NCBI RefSeq assembly: GCF_007828215.1
Contig: NZ_VIUE01000009.1
Span: 62,001 to 126,000, forward strand
Source of the DNA: Pseudomonas sp. SJZ074
GTDB taxonomy: Bacteria; Pseudomonadota; Gammaproteobacteria; Pseudomonadales; Pseudomonadaceae
Reading direction: 5' to 3'
Length of the DNA stretch: 64,000 nt
Part shown: positions 24,653 to 32,252 of the stretch, piece after piece
Numbering within the stretch: position 1 is the first letter of the stretch
Layout of the letters: the number at the start of each line of letters is the position of its first letter
Made by a program: the position numbers and the translations under genes
The notes under the pieces: model-generated
Told to the model about the DNA's origin: nothing
The model's database searches: none
Seen by the model: the letters and a program-made list of their open reading frames with translations, nothing else

Positions 24653-25423
24653 GTGTCTACCCGCAAGTCCCTGGCGACGCTTACCCGCGACCGCCTGCGG
24701 GCCCTGCATCGGGACGGCTTCGTGCTGCTGCCGGCAGTGTTAGGCGCCGCGCAAGTCGTGGCGCTGCGCCAGGCAATCGACCAGCTCAAACCCCAGCACT
24801 GGGACTACAGCGGTGTCATCGATCATTACAAATGCGTTTTCAACCGCGACCCGTTCTGGCTGCCGTTCCTGGACGTGGACGGCGTGATCGAACTGGCCGA
24901 GGCCGCCCTGGGGGATGACTGTCACGTTATCGGCCAGACGGCCTGGCGTTGCCATCCTGGTTTTATCGGGGCGCCGCTGCACCTGGATTACTTGCCGATG
25001 GCACTGCCGCCGAGCCTGTTGGCCGACCCCGCTTTCGAGTTACCGATGCAAATCTGTACCGCGCAGTTCTATCTCGATGACATCGATGCTGACTTGAGTC
25101 CAACCCGTGTCATCCCTGGCAGTCACCGGGCGGGGCGAGCGCCTGTGGCAGGTGAAACCCAGTGGTCGGGGCGGGTTGCGCAGCCGGTGTTGTGTCGGGC
25201 TGGCGATGTGCTGGTGCTGCGCAGCGAGCTATGGCATGCCGGCAGCGACAACCGGACCGCCGACCGCACCCGTTACCTGCTGCAAGTGCACTATGGCCGA
25301 CGCATGGTGGCGCAGAAGTTTTCGCCTTACCTGCACTGGCAATTCAACCCTGCCGTTCTGGCGGCCGCGTCACCTCGCCAGCGGCGTCTGTTGGGCGAGC
25401 ATCAAGAAGCCGAGTACGACTGA
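24653..25423 (+). CDS. Phytanoyl-CoA dioxygenase-family protein
   Basis: A 256-residue Fe(II)/2-oxoglutarate oxygenase-like protein. It begins with LRALHRDGFVLLPAVLG, typical of the PhyH family. A likely metal triad is H-x-D in APLHLDYLP with a later His in ELWHAGSDNRT, and TRYLLQVHYG gives the 2-oxoglutarate Arg. The substrate is unknown. The start is the GTG 13 bases after the chemoreceptor stop; no ATG fits before the conserved N-terminus. Its 3' end overlaps the convergent TetR gene by 22 bases. Confidence 0.78.
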   Translation: MSTRKSLATLTRDRLRALHRDGFVLLPAVLGAAQVVALRQAIDQLKPQHWDYSGVIDHYKCVFNRDPFWLPFLDVDGVIELAEAALGDDCHVIGQTAWRCHPGFIGAPLHLDYLPMALPPSLLADPAFELPMQICTAQFYLDDIDADLSPTRVIPGSHRAGRAPVAGETQWSGRVAQPVLCRAGDVLVLRSELWHAGSDNRTADRTRYLLQVHYGRRMVAQKFSPYLHWQFNPAVLAAASPRQRRLLGEHQEAEYD

Positions 25424-26016
25424 CTGTCCGGCGCCTCAACCCCAAGGCGTTTCTCGACCATTTGCAACAGGTGTTCCGCCACGTTGCTGACTCCCTTGTT
25501 CTGGGCGACAACCTGCGCCCCTTCAAGCAAGAACGTCAGCTCGCGGGCGATGGCTCGGGCGTCGGGCAACTTCGCCTCCTGGCACAGGGTCACCAGTCGC
25601 TGGAACTGACGTTGCTTGTGTGCCTCGATCAGTTGCCGCGCCGGATGTTGCGGGTCGGCCAGTTCGGCCAGGCAATTGGTGAAGGAGCAGCCGCGGTAGC
25701 CGGCACGAGCCAGATCCTGTGCGATAAATTGGCTAAAACCCAACAACTGCTGGATCGGCTGGCCTGGCCATTGCGCCGCGAGGTCGTCGAGCACCCGGCT
25801 GTACTGGGCGGTGAGCAAGCGCAGCCATTCCAGCACCAACACATCCTTGGTTTCGAAATGACGGTATAGGGTCATTTTGGTCGAGCCGGCGAGGGCAGCG
25901 ATGGCATCCACGGTCACCCGGGTAATGCCCTGTTCGATGAACAAGGCATGCGCGGCATCGATGATGCGTTCACGCGGCGGCAACTGCGCGACGCGTTCAG
26001 GGTGTATGAGCTTCAA
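25402..26016 (-). CDS. TetR-family transcriptional regulator
   Basis: 204 residues. The N-terminal HTH spans about residues 15-62 (RERIIDAAHALFIEQGITRV, then VDAIAALAGSTKMTLYRHFE), and the rest is the helical ligand-binding domain. The start is a TTG at 26016 with GGAG six bases upstream. It is divergent from the amidase gene. The shared gap contains three evenly spaced inverted repeats, so it very likely represses itself and the amidase. Inducer unknown. Confidence 0.88.
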   Translation of the reverse strand: MKLIHPERVAQLPPRERIIDAAHALFIEQGITRVTVDAIAALAGSTKMTLYRHFETKDVLVLEWLRLLTAQYSRVLDDLAAQWPGQPIQQLLGFSQFIAQDLARAGYRGCSFTNCLAELADPQHPARQLIEAHKQRQFQRLVTLCQEAKLPDARAIARELTFLLEGAQVVAQNKGVSNVAEHLLQMVEKRLGVEAPDSQSYSAS

Positions 26017-26052
26017 AGTGTTCTCCGAGGATTGAGATTTCTGCTTGACAAG

Positions 26053-26108
26053 AATACTACAGGGTATTGCATGATACTAAACAGTATCGTTCGATACTAT
26101 GTGGTATT
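26053..26108. promoter_or_regulatory. Three phased operators (ATAC-N6-GTAT) between tetR and amidase
   Basis: ATAC/GTAT arm pairs lie at 26054-26057/26064-26067, 26074-26077/26084-26087 and 26094-26097/26104-26107. Their centres (26060.5, 26080.5, 26100.5) are exactly 20 bases apart. The middle one is extended to GATACT-N4-AGTATC. A TTGACA at 26045-26050 touches the first site. Regular spacing suggests cooperative binding by the TetR protein. Confidence 0.75.
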
Positions 26109-26126
26109 CTGCTGGGAGAAGGTCGT

Positions 26127-27605
26127 ATGAATCGCTTTGAATATGCCGAACAGGACGCTGTAGGTCTGGCGCAGTTGATCCGGGATCGCCAGGTCAGCCA
26201 GGAGCAGGTGCGCAGTGCCGCGTTAGCGGCCATCGATACAGTCAATCCCCGCATCAACGCGGTCATCGAGGTTTGGGAGGATGAGCCGGAACCTCAGTCG
26301 GGGCCTTTTCTTGGCGTACCGTTGCTGGTCAAGGACCTGGGATTGACCGTACGCAATCGTCGTAATGAATTGGGCAGCCGTCTGGCTGCGGGGGGCATTG
26401 CCCAGGCGGATTCCGAATTGATGCTGCGGTTGCGTCGGGCAGGCCTGTTGCCGGTGGGCCGTACCACCACACCGGAACTCGCGGCCAGTACCACCACCGA
26501 GAATCGTGTGGATGGACCCACTCGTAACCCCTGGGATCTGGCCCGCAGCGCGGGTGGTTCAAGTGGCGGCTCGGCTGCCGCGGTGGCTGCCGGAGCGGTG
26601 CCCGTCGCCCATGCCACCGATGGTGGTGGCTCCATTCGCGTGCCCGCCGCGTCCACTGGCCTGTTCGGTCTCAAGCCAAGTCGTGGTCGCCTGCCCATGG
26701 GGCCGGATGTCGATGAAGTGTGGTCCGGGTTGGCGGTGCACGGTGTGTTGAGCCGGACGGTGCGGGACACCGCGGCTTTGCTGGACTGCCTGCACGGCCC
26801 CGCCGTGGGCGACCCGTTCCACGTGGCCTCCCCTGCCGAACGCTATGCCTCTTTATTGGATCGCGATCCCAAACCCTTGCGCATTGCCGTGCAACACCGG
26901 GCCTTGAACGGCCAGTTGAACGCACCCGCAGTGGATGAAGCCCTCGACCGGGTGTCCAAGATGCTTGAAACTCTCGGGCATAAGGTCATCCCCGTACCAA
27001 CCGACATCGGACTGAGTTGGGAAGCATTCGTCGACCTTAACGCCTGCTTCTGGTCCAGCAATACCGCCGCCTGGATCGACGCCATCGCGGGCGCGACCGG
27101 ACGCCCGATCGATGCCAGCACCCTGGAGCCGGCCACCCTGGCCTTGTATCGCATGGGCCAAGGGTTGAGCGCCATGCAGTTGCTGGGCGCGATGCACAAT
27201 CGCAACCTGGTGACCCGGCATGTGGGGCAGGTGCTCACCGATTACGACGTGCTGCTGACGCCCACGTTGCCAGACGTCGCCCCGTTGGTCGGGGAGTACA
27301 ACGCCGGCCAGGAGCTGCTCAGCGGGCGCGAGTGGATGGCACGGGTATTCAATTACTCGCCGTTCACCGCGGTATTCAACGTCAGCGGTTGTCCGGCCAT
27401 GTCCGTGCCCCTGGTTCATGATGCACAGAGCGGCCTGCCCATCGGGTTGCAGTTCGGAGCGGGTTACGGTCGTGAAGACTTGCTGTTGCAACTGGCGGCA
27501 CAGCTGGAACGTGCGATGCCCTGGCGCGGCCGGCGGCCGCCAGTGTGGGCGGGTGATCGGGATGTTCAAGCATCGTCTCCAACGGAGCGCGCAGCGAAAG
27601 GCTGA
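26127..27605 (+). CDS. Amidase (amidase signature family)
   Basis: A 492-residue amidase. The catalytic Lys is in GVPLLVKDLG, and the signature GGSSGGSAAAVAAG is followed by DGGGSIRVPA, which carries the cis-Ser and nucleophile Ser of the Ser-cisSer-Lys triad. Family members hydrolyse varied carboxamides, including nylon oligomers and aryl amides; the substrate is unknown here. The start at 26127 has GGGAGAAGG. It is expressed from the operator region shared with tetR, so it is probably induced by a small molecule. Confidence 0.92.
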   Translation: MNRFEYAEQDAVGLAQLIRDRQVSQEQVRSAALAAIDTVNPRINAVIEVWEDEPEPQSGPFLGVPLLVKDLGLTVRNRRNELGSRLAAGGIAQADSELMLRLRRAGLLPVGRTTTPELAASTTTENRVDGPTRNPWDLARSAGGSSGGSAAAVAAGAVPVAHATDGGGSIRVPAASTGLFGLKPSRGRLPMGPDVDEVWSGLAVHGVLSRTVRDTAALLDCLHGPAVGDPFHVASPAERYASLLDRDPKPLRIAVQHRALNGQLNAPAVDEALDRVSKMLETLGHKVIPVPTDIGLSWEAFVDLNACFWSSNTAAWIDAIAGATGRPIDASTLEPATLALYRMGQGLSAMQLLGAMHNRNLVTRHVGQVLTDYDVLLTPTLPDVAPLVGEYNAGQELLSGREWMARVFNYSPFTAVFNVSGCPAMSVPLVHDAQSGLPIGLQFGAGYGREDLLLQLAAQLERAMPWRGRRPPVWAGDRDVQASSPTERAAKG

Positions 27606-27637
27606 TTTGCCATCCAATGAGCGTACGGCGGTCGACC

Positions 27638-28006
27638 TCAGATCCAGACATCGTTGTCTGCCGTTCGCTCATGGGTTTCCCCCGTGTTGATGACCCCTCG
27701 AGGTTCGATCAACAACACCTTCACTTCCTGTGCGGCCCAGGGCTTGTGCTCGATGCCTTTCTTGACGACGTACATCTCGCCAGGGCCGATGGTCACCGCA
27801 CCGTCGCGAAAGTCGATACGAAGCTCGCCTTCCAGCACGATGAAGGTTTCATCGGTGTCGGCGTGGGAGTGCCAGACGAAATCGCCTTCGAGCCGGGCGA
27901 CCTTGAATTGGTAGTCGTTCATTTCAGCCACGACCTTGGGAGCCCACCGATCCTGAAACAGGGCGTATTTCTGGGCAAAGTTGACAGGGGCATCATGGGT
28001 AGCCAT
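27638..28006 (-). CDS. Cupin domain protein
   Basis: A 122-residue single-domain cupin. Motif 1 is HSHADTDETFIVLEGELRI and motif 2 is GPGEMYVVKKGIEHKPWA, with the usual metal ligands (His, His, Glu, and His in the second motif). It is probably a small metal-binding enzyme or sensor; substrate unknown. The ATG at 28006 is favoured over an upstream in-frame GTG at 28042, though neither has a strong ribosome site. It is convergent with the amidase gene. Confidence 0.8.
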   Translation of the reverse strand: MATHDAPVNFAQKYALFQDRWAPKVVAEMNDYQFKVARLEGDFVWHSHADTDETFIVLEGELRIDFRDGAVTIGPGEMYVVKKGIEHKPWAAQEVKVLLIEPRGVINTGETHERTADNDVWI

Positions 28007-28107
28007 TGCGCAATACTCGCTGTGGGACTTGGGTGAGGCCACAACAAGCTGCTCGACAGGCAGGGCCCGGCGAAGCAGCTGATGGGCGGTAATGGCACGA
28101 CGTTGTG

Positions 28108-28299
28108 TCAGATTTCCTTCACTGGCGTCTCGCCCTGGACGTTCTTGATCAGCCCGATGACGTGCAGGCAGTCAGCCTTGTTCACATAGGATTCGCCGCT
28201 GGCGATCGTTTCGTGGTTGCCTGCGCGCAGGCGCCAGCGCCATTGGCCTTTGCCGCTGCTGTGGGTGCCACGGGTCTGTCTGTAGATTTCAAAATACAT
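28108..28299 (-). CDS. YegP-like DUF1508 protein
   Basis: A 63-residue protein with one DUF1508 repeat: MYFEIYRQTRGTHSSGKGQW, then the arginine-rich strand WRLRAGNHETIASGESYVNK, then a helix ending VKNV. E. coli YegP has two such units; this has one. Function unknown. The start is the ATG with GGGAG upstream. It probably stands alone, 100 bases upstream of the cupin gene on the same strand. Confidence 0.75.
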   Translation of the reverse strand: MYFEIYRQTRGTHSSGKGQWRWRLRAGNHETIASGESYVNKADCLHVIGLIKNVQGETPVKEI

Positions 28300-28465
28300 C
28301 GGTTCGCTCCCTGCGATTGACTCATTCAAGACATGTTTTTGAACATGTCGTCGAAAGCCTAGCCAAGCTGAAAGTTTTCGCTATCGCAAATACGTTTCCA
28401 ATGGTTATGAAATATTGCCGATAATGACAGCGTTCGCTCGAACTGACTCGACCCGGGAGCAAAGG

Positions 28466-29404
28466 ATGAACCGCAACGAATTGCGCAAGGCAGACATCAA
28501 CCTGATGGTGGTTTTCGAAACGCTGATGCTTGAGCGCAATGTGACACGGGCGGCAGAAAAACTGTTCCTGGGCCAGCCGGCCATCAGTTCGGCCCTCAAC
28601 CGATTGCGTGCCCGGTTCAACGATCCGCTGTTCATCCGCGTAGGCCATCGCATGGAACCCACGGCACGGGCGGAGGAGATCATCCAGCACTTGTCGCCGG
28701 CATTGGACTCGCTGTCGGCGGCCCTGAGCCTGACCCATGATTTCGACCCGGCCAGCAGTAACATGACGTTTCGTATCGGTCTATCGGACGATGTCGAGTT
28801 CGGCCTGCTGCCGCCACTGTTGCGCAGCCTGCGCCAGGAGGCGCCGCAAGTGGTGTTCGTGGTCCAGCACGTCGATTACTGGCGGATTCCCGATTTGCTG
28901 GCGTCCGGCGACATCACCGTGGGAATCAGCCAGACCCGCGGCCTGCCGGCCAATGCCAAGCGTAAACTGTTGCGGCACATCCAACCTTGCGTGTTGCGGG
29001 CTGATGCCTCGCAGACGCCGCTGACCCTGGACGACTATTGTTCGCGGCCCCACGTACTGGTGTCCCATACCGCGAACGTGGCCGGATTCGCCGACGAATG
29101 GCTGGCCGAGATCGGTCGCAAGCGTCAGGTGGTGTTGTCCGTGCCGCAGTACAGCGCGTTGCCGGCGCTGCTGGCCGGCACCGATATGATCGCCAGCCTG
29201 CCAGACTATACCGCCGTCGCCATGGCCGCTTCGGGCCAGCTGTTCAGCGAACCCTTTCCGTTCAAGACCCCGACCCTGGACCTGTCCATGGTCTGGCTGA
29301 GCCATGTCGACACTGACCCGGCGGAACGCTGGTTGCGGTCCCGGCTGGAGGCGTTCATGAGTGAGCGTGGAGTCTCGGGGGCGGCTGCGATACCGGTTGG
29401 CTAA
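28466..29404 (+). CDS. LysR-family regulator, MexT-like
   Basis: 312 residues. The winged HTH (residues 1-65) reads MNRNELRKADINLMVVFETL, then RNVTRAAEKLFLGQPAISSA. The PBP2-type effector domain starts around 90 with FRIGLSDDVEFGLLPPLLRS. The whole sequence recalls MexT of P. aeruginosa, which activates an RND efflux operon, but many Pseudomonas LysR proteins share this frame and no efflux operon is adjacent. GGAG and AAAGG lie before the ATG. It is divergent from the DUF1508 gene. Confidence 0.85.
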   Translation: MNRNELRKADINLMVVFETLMLERNVTRAAEKLFLGQPAISSALNRLRARFNDPLFIRVGHRMEPTARAEEIIQHLSPALDSLSAALSLTHDFDPASSNMTFRIGLSDDVEFGLLPPLLRSLRQEAPQVVFVVQHVDYWRIPDLLASGDITVGISQTRGLPANAKRKLLRHIQPCVLRADASQTPLTLDDYCSRPHVLVSHTANVAGFADEWLAEIGRKRQVVLSVPQYSALPALLAGTDMIASLPDYTAVAMAASGQLFSEPFPFKTPTLDLSMVWLSHVDTDPAERWLRSRLEAFMSERGVSGAAAIPVG

Positions 29405-29499
29405 ATCCACTCGCCACAGGTTCTGTGCTTGAGTGCCAAGTAGGGGTATCGTGCGTCGGCTGAATTCACGTCTTCACATTTCGAACCGGAGTCGAACAC

Positions 29500-29862
29500 A
29501 TGCCTCACCTGCACCTCGAGTACACCGCCAACCTGCCCGAGCTGAACGCCGACGTCGCGTTGCTGCGCTTGAATAATGCGCTGGTGGCGTCCGGTCAGTT
29601 CGCGGAGACGGACATCAAGAGCCGGGCCGTGAAAGTCGAACATTTCCGAGTGGGCACCGGTTTGGGCGAGCGTGCTTTCGTGCACGTGCAGTTGGCGTTG
29701 TTGAGCGGTCGCTCGCCGGAAATCAAGAAGCAACTGGGGGAGAGCCTGTTGACCGTGATCCAGGAGCTGGGCCCATGGCCGACCGGTCTCAGCGTGCAGC
29801 TCAGTGTGGAGACCGTCGATATGGATCGCGGCTGCTACGCGAAGGCCATTCTCGACAACTGA
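29500..29862 (+). CDS. 5-carboxymethyl-2-hydroxymuconate delta-isomerase-like protein
   Basis: A 120-residue tautomerase-superfamily protein that starts MPHLHLEYTANL. Pro after the initiator Met is the catalytic base in this family, and the HFRVGTG and FVHVQLALLSGR segments fit HpcD/HpaF. In E. coli C the enzyme acts in homoprotocatechuate degradation. None of the other pathway genes are nearby, so a different tautomer substrate is possible. It is a single gene between the LysR regulator and the short LysR gene (convergent). Confidence 0.82.
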   Translation: MPHLHLEYTANLPELNADVALLRLNNALVASGQFAETDIKSRAVKVEHFRVGTGLGERAFVHVQLALLSGRSPEIKKQLGESLLTVIQELGPWPTGLSVQLSVETVDMDRGCYAKAILDN

Positions 29863-29866
29863 AAGC

Positions 29867-30193
29867 TCAGGCGTCAGCCGGGTGCAGGCTCCGATCGCCC
29901 GGTCGTGGCATGGGTGAGCCGGCACCGGCGTGACACAGGTTGATGCTTTGCAAGATGCTACGCACATGATCGTACATGCCCTCGGCCTTGAATGTGGGGC
30001 GCATGCCGGTGCGGGTGTTGATGAACAGTTCGTCCTTGAAGCAGGTCCGCAGTTTCTTCAGGCAGTAACTCACCGTTGACTGGCTGACACACAATGCCTC
30101 GGACACGCCGCTGACACTGCTTTGTTCGTACACGGCGTTAAACACCATGAGGTCTTGCATATCGAGCTTTCTGAGGGAGTTACTGTTTAGCAT
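29867..30193 (-). CDS. Short LysR-type protein with only the HTH domain
   Basis: A 108-residue protein. The LysR HTH is intact (LRKLDMQDLMVFNAVYEQSS, then CVSQSTVSYCLKKLRTCFKD, FINTRTGMRPT), followed by a short linker helix. The stop comes where the effector domain should begin. Its stop is only four bases past the isomerase stop. Either a truncated pseudogene or a working DNA-binding-only protein; the intact HTH favours the second. The start at 30193 has only a modest ribosome site. Confidence 0.7.
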   Translation of the reverse strand: MLNSNSLRKLDMQDLMVFNAVYEQSSVSGVSEALCVSQSTVSYCLKKLRTCFKDELFINTRTGMRPTFKAEGMYDHVRSILQSINLCHAGAGSPMPRPGDRSLHPADA

Positions 30194-30715
30194 CCGTTGC
30201 TTCTCGCTGTGCTCCTTGCGCGAATCTTGCGCAAACAAGATCCGTGATCCTAACGGAACGATGGTCCCAAGTGAATGCCGTGCAGGCTGTTTCGCTGTCG
30301 GGAACGGGACAGATAATGTAGGGAATACGACGAATAGATCGGTCATTCGTTGCGAGGATGATTGTTTAGCGTATTCCCATCCACGCTTCAGCAAATCCGG
30401 ATTTAACGACGCAGGTCGGCGTGGGACGCTCGCGGGGTCTGTTTACTGTGATGCGCTTATGGACGGTCGGCCCGCAGCATTCCCGTACCCATTATCATCC
30501 GCCGCGGTCGGTCCGGTCGGTCGACTCACGCCTGTCTTCGCCCCGTCACTTTCTGCGCTGCCCTCTGAATTGGCTTTCTGGGCCCTCTGGCATTGTCGCC
30601 ATGCCCGGCCTCCGGATGCCCGTATTTCCTGTTGAACACTTCACGGTGTCCGCTCATTGCGGGCACAGACCGACGGCGCCCTGATGCCCGTCCGACATGA
30701 CATACGAGCATTCCC
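30194..30715. other. 522-base divergent gap without a convincing gene
   Basis: Short open frames occur on both strands, but none shows a ribosome site with a sensible protein. A nine-base tandem repeat (CGGTCGGTC twice, 30505-30522) is the only clear structure. The gap must hold the promoters of the HTH-only LysR gene and of the glutamine-synthetase-like gene. Confidence 0.5.
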
Positions 30716-32098
30716 ATGAGCATTGCCAATCCTGCGTTCGCGCCCGTTGAACACGCCCGGGCATTCCTGGCCCTGCACCCGGACATCGAACTGTTCGAAC
30801 TGTTTATCCTCGACAATAACGGCGTACCCCGGGGCAAATTGCTGCACCGGGACGAATTGCTGGCGGTCTATGAAGGCGGCCGTCCGCTGCCGAGCACGAT
30901 CCTCGGGCTGACCGTCAATGGTGACGACGTGGAAAACTCGGGGCTGGTGTGGGAGGTCGGTGACATCGACTGCCGGGCCTATCCCATCAGCGGCAGTTTG
31001 CAGCGTATGCCGTGGCGGTTGATCCCCACGGCTGCCGTGCAGGTCGCCATGCACCCTCGGGAGGGCATGCCGGCCGCCATCGCCGATCCACGTTATCTGC
31101 TCGGCCGGGTAATCGAGCGGTTGCAGGCCGACGGCTATTACCCAGTGATGGCGGCAGAGCTGGAGTTCTATCTGCTGGACGCGCAACGCGATAGCCAGGG
31201 CCGGCCACAACCGGCGCGGGAGGCCGATGGTGGCCGGCCGCGCGCTACCCAGGTCTATGGTTTGCGCGAGCTGGAGCAGATCGAGCCGTTCCTGGCGGAC
31301 CTTTATGCCGCGTGCAAGCTCCAGGGCATTCCGGCGCGCACGGCCATTTCCGAATACGCTCCAGGCCAGGTGGAAATTACCCTCGAGCACCGCAACGATG
31401 CGTTGCAAGCCATGGACGAGGCGGTGCGCTACAAACGCCTGGTCAAGGGCGTGGCGCATAAACATGGCATGGTGGCGTGTTTCATGGCCAAGCCATTCGA
31501 GCATCTGGCGGGTTCCGGCATGCACATGCACGTCAGCCTGGCGGACCGCGAGGGCAATAACCTGTTCGCCAGCGAAGCCGCCGACGGCACGCCATTGCTG
31601 CGCTGGGCGATAAGCGGGATGCTCGATACGCTGCTCGATTCATTGCTGATGTTCTGCCCGAACGCCAACTCCTACCGGCGCTTCCAGAGCAACAGTTACG
31701 CGCCCCTGACGGCGACCTGGGGCGTGGACAACCGCACCGTGAGCCTGAGGGTGCCGGGAGGGCCGGCCTTTTCCCGACACATCGAGCATCGCATCTGCGG
31801 TGCCGACGCCAACCCGTACCTCGCGGCTGCGGCGATGCTGGCCGGCATCCATCGTGGCATACGGGAGCAGTGCGATCCCGCTGCGCCCGTTGAAGGCAAT
31901 GGTTATGCACAAGCGAGCCGTTTGTTGCCCACCGACTGGCTCACTGCCCTGCAGGCGCTCGAGGCTTCGACTTGGGCGCAAGAAGCCTTCGGTGGCGAAT
32001 TTCTTGGCGTTTACCTGGCGGTCAAACGCGCCGAATACCGTCAGTTCATGGGCGAGGTGGGGGAGCAGGACTGGCGCTGGTATCTGAATCAGGCCTGA
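30716..32098 (+). CDS. Glutamine synthetase family protein (gamma-glutamyl-polyamine synthetase type)
   Basis: A 460-residue ATP-dependent ligase of the PuuA/PauA type. Segments visible are MAAELEFYLL (metal-binding Glu), SEYAPGQVEITLEH, KPFEHLAGSGMHMHVSL, FCPNANSYRRF with the ATP-site Arg, and RIEHRICGADANPYLAAAA-like text near 370. Such enzymes glutamylate putrescine, spermidine or related amines before oxidation. No aminotransferase or oxidase lies next to it, so the substrate is uncertain. The start has no good ribosome site. The preceding gap is long, suggesting its own regulation. Confidence 0.82.
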   Translation: MSIANPAFAPVEHARAFLALHPDIELFELFILDNNGVPRGKLLHRDELLAVYEGGRPLPSTILGLTVNGDDVENSGLVWEVGDIDCRAYPISGSLQRMPWRLIPTAAVQVAMHPREGMPAAIADPRYLLGRVIERLQADGYYPVMAAELEFYLLDAQRDSQGRPQPAREADGGRPRATQVYGLRELEQIEPFLADLYAACKLQGIPARTAISEYAPGQVEITLEHRNDALQAMDEAVRYKRLVKGVAHKHGMVACFMAKPFEHLAGSGMHMHVSLADREGNNLFASEAADGTPLLRWAISGMLDTLLDSLLMFCPNANSYRRFQSNSYAPLTATWGVDNRTVSLRVPGGPAFSRHIEHRICGADANPYLAAAAMLAGIHRGIREQCDPAAPVEGNGYAQASRLLPTDWLTALQALEASTWAQEAFGGEFLGVYLAVKRAEYRQFMGEVGEQDWRWYLNQA

Positions 32099-32118
32099 CG
32101 ACTGCGCCAGGTTTGTCA

Positions 32119-32136
32119 CTTAAATAATAATTTAAT
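32119..32136. promoter_or_regulatory. AT-rich palindrome upstream of eptA, possibly PmrA-like
   Basis: TTAAAT-AATA-ATTTAA (32120-32135) is a perfect inverted repeat. Read as CTTAAA-N6-TTTAAT it approaches the YTTAAK-N5-YTTAAK box of PmrA, with one mismatch and one extra spacer base. It lies 117 bases before eptA and just after the glutamine-synthetase-like stop. Confidence 0.3.
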
Positions 32137-32252
32137 AGCAACTTTTTCACGAAAAATTGATGGTGGGCTGCCTAAAGTTTGTGTTGCCGTAGGGAACGAA
32201 TTTTCCACGCTTTCCTTAGGCACTTCTTCTCCAAAGAGCAACTTTCAGGAAA

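Noticed and set aside
26127..27605. GatA subunit of tRNA amidotransferase
   Set aside because: No gatB or gatC nearby; it is paired with a TetR regulator and has the features of general amidases.
30194..30715. Small genes in the gap before the glutamine-synthetase-like gene
   Set aside because: Open frames of 60-90 codons lack ribosome sites and plausible protein composition.
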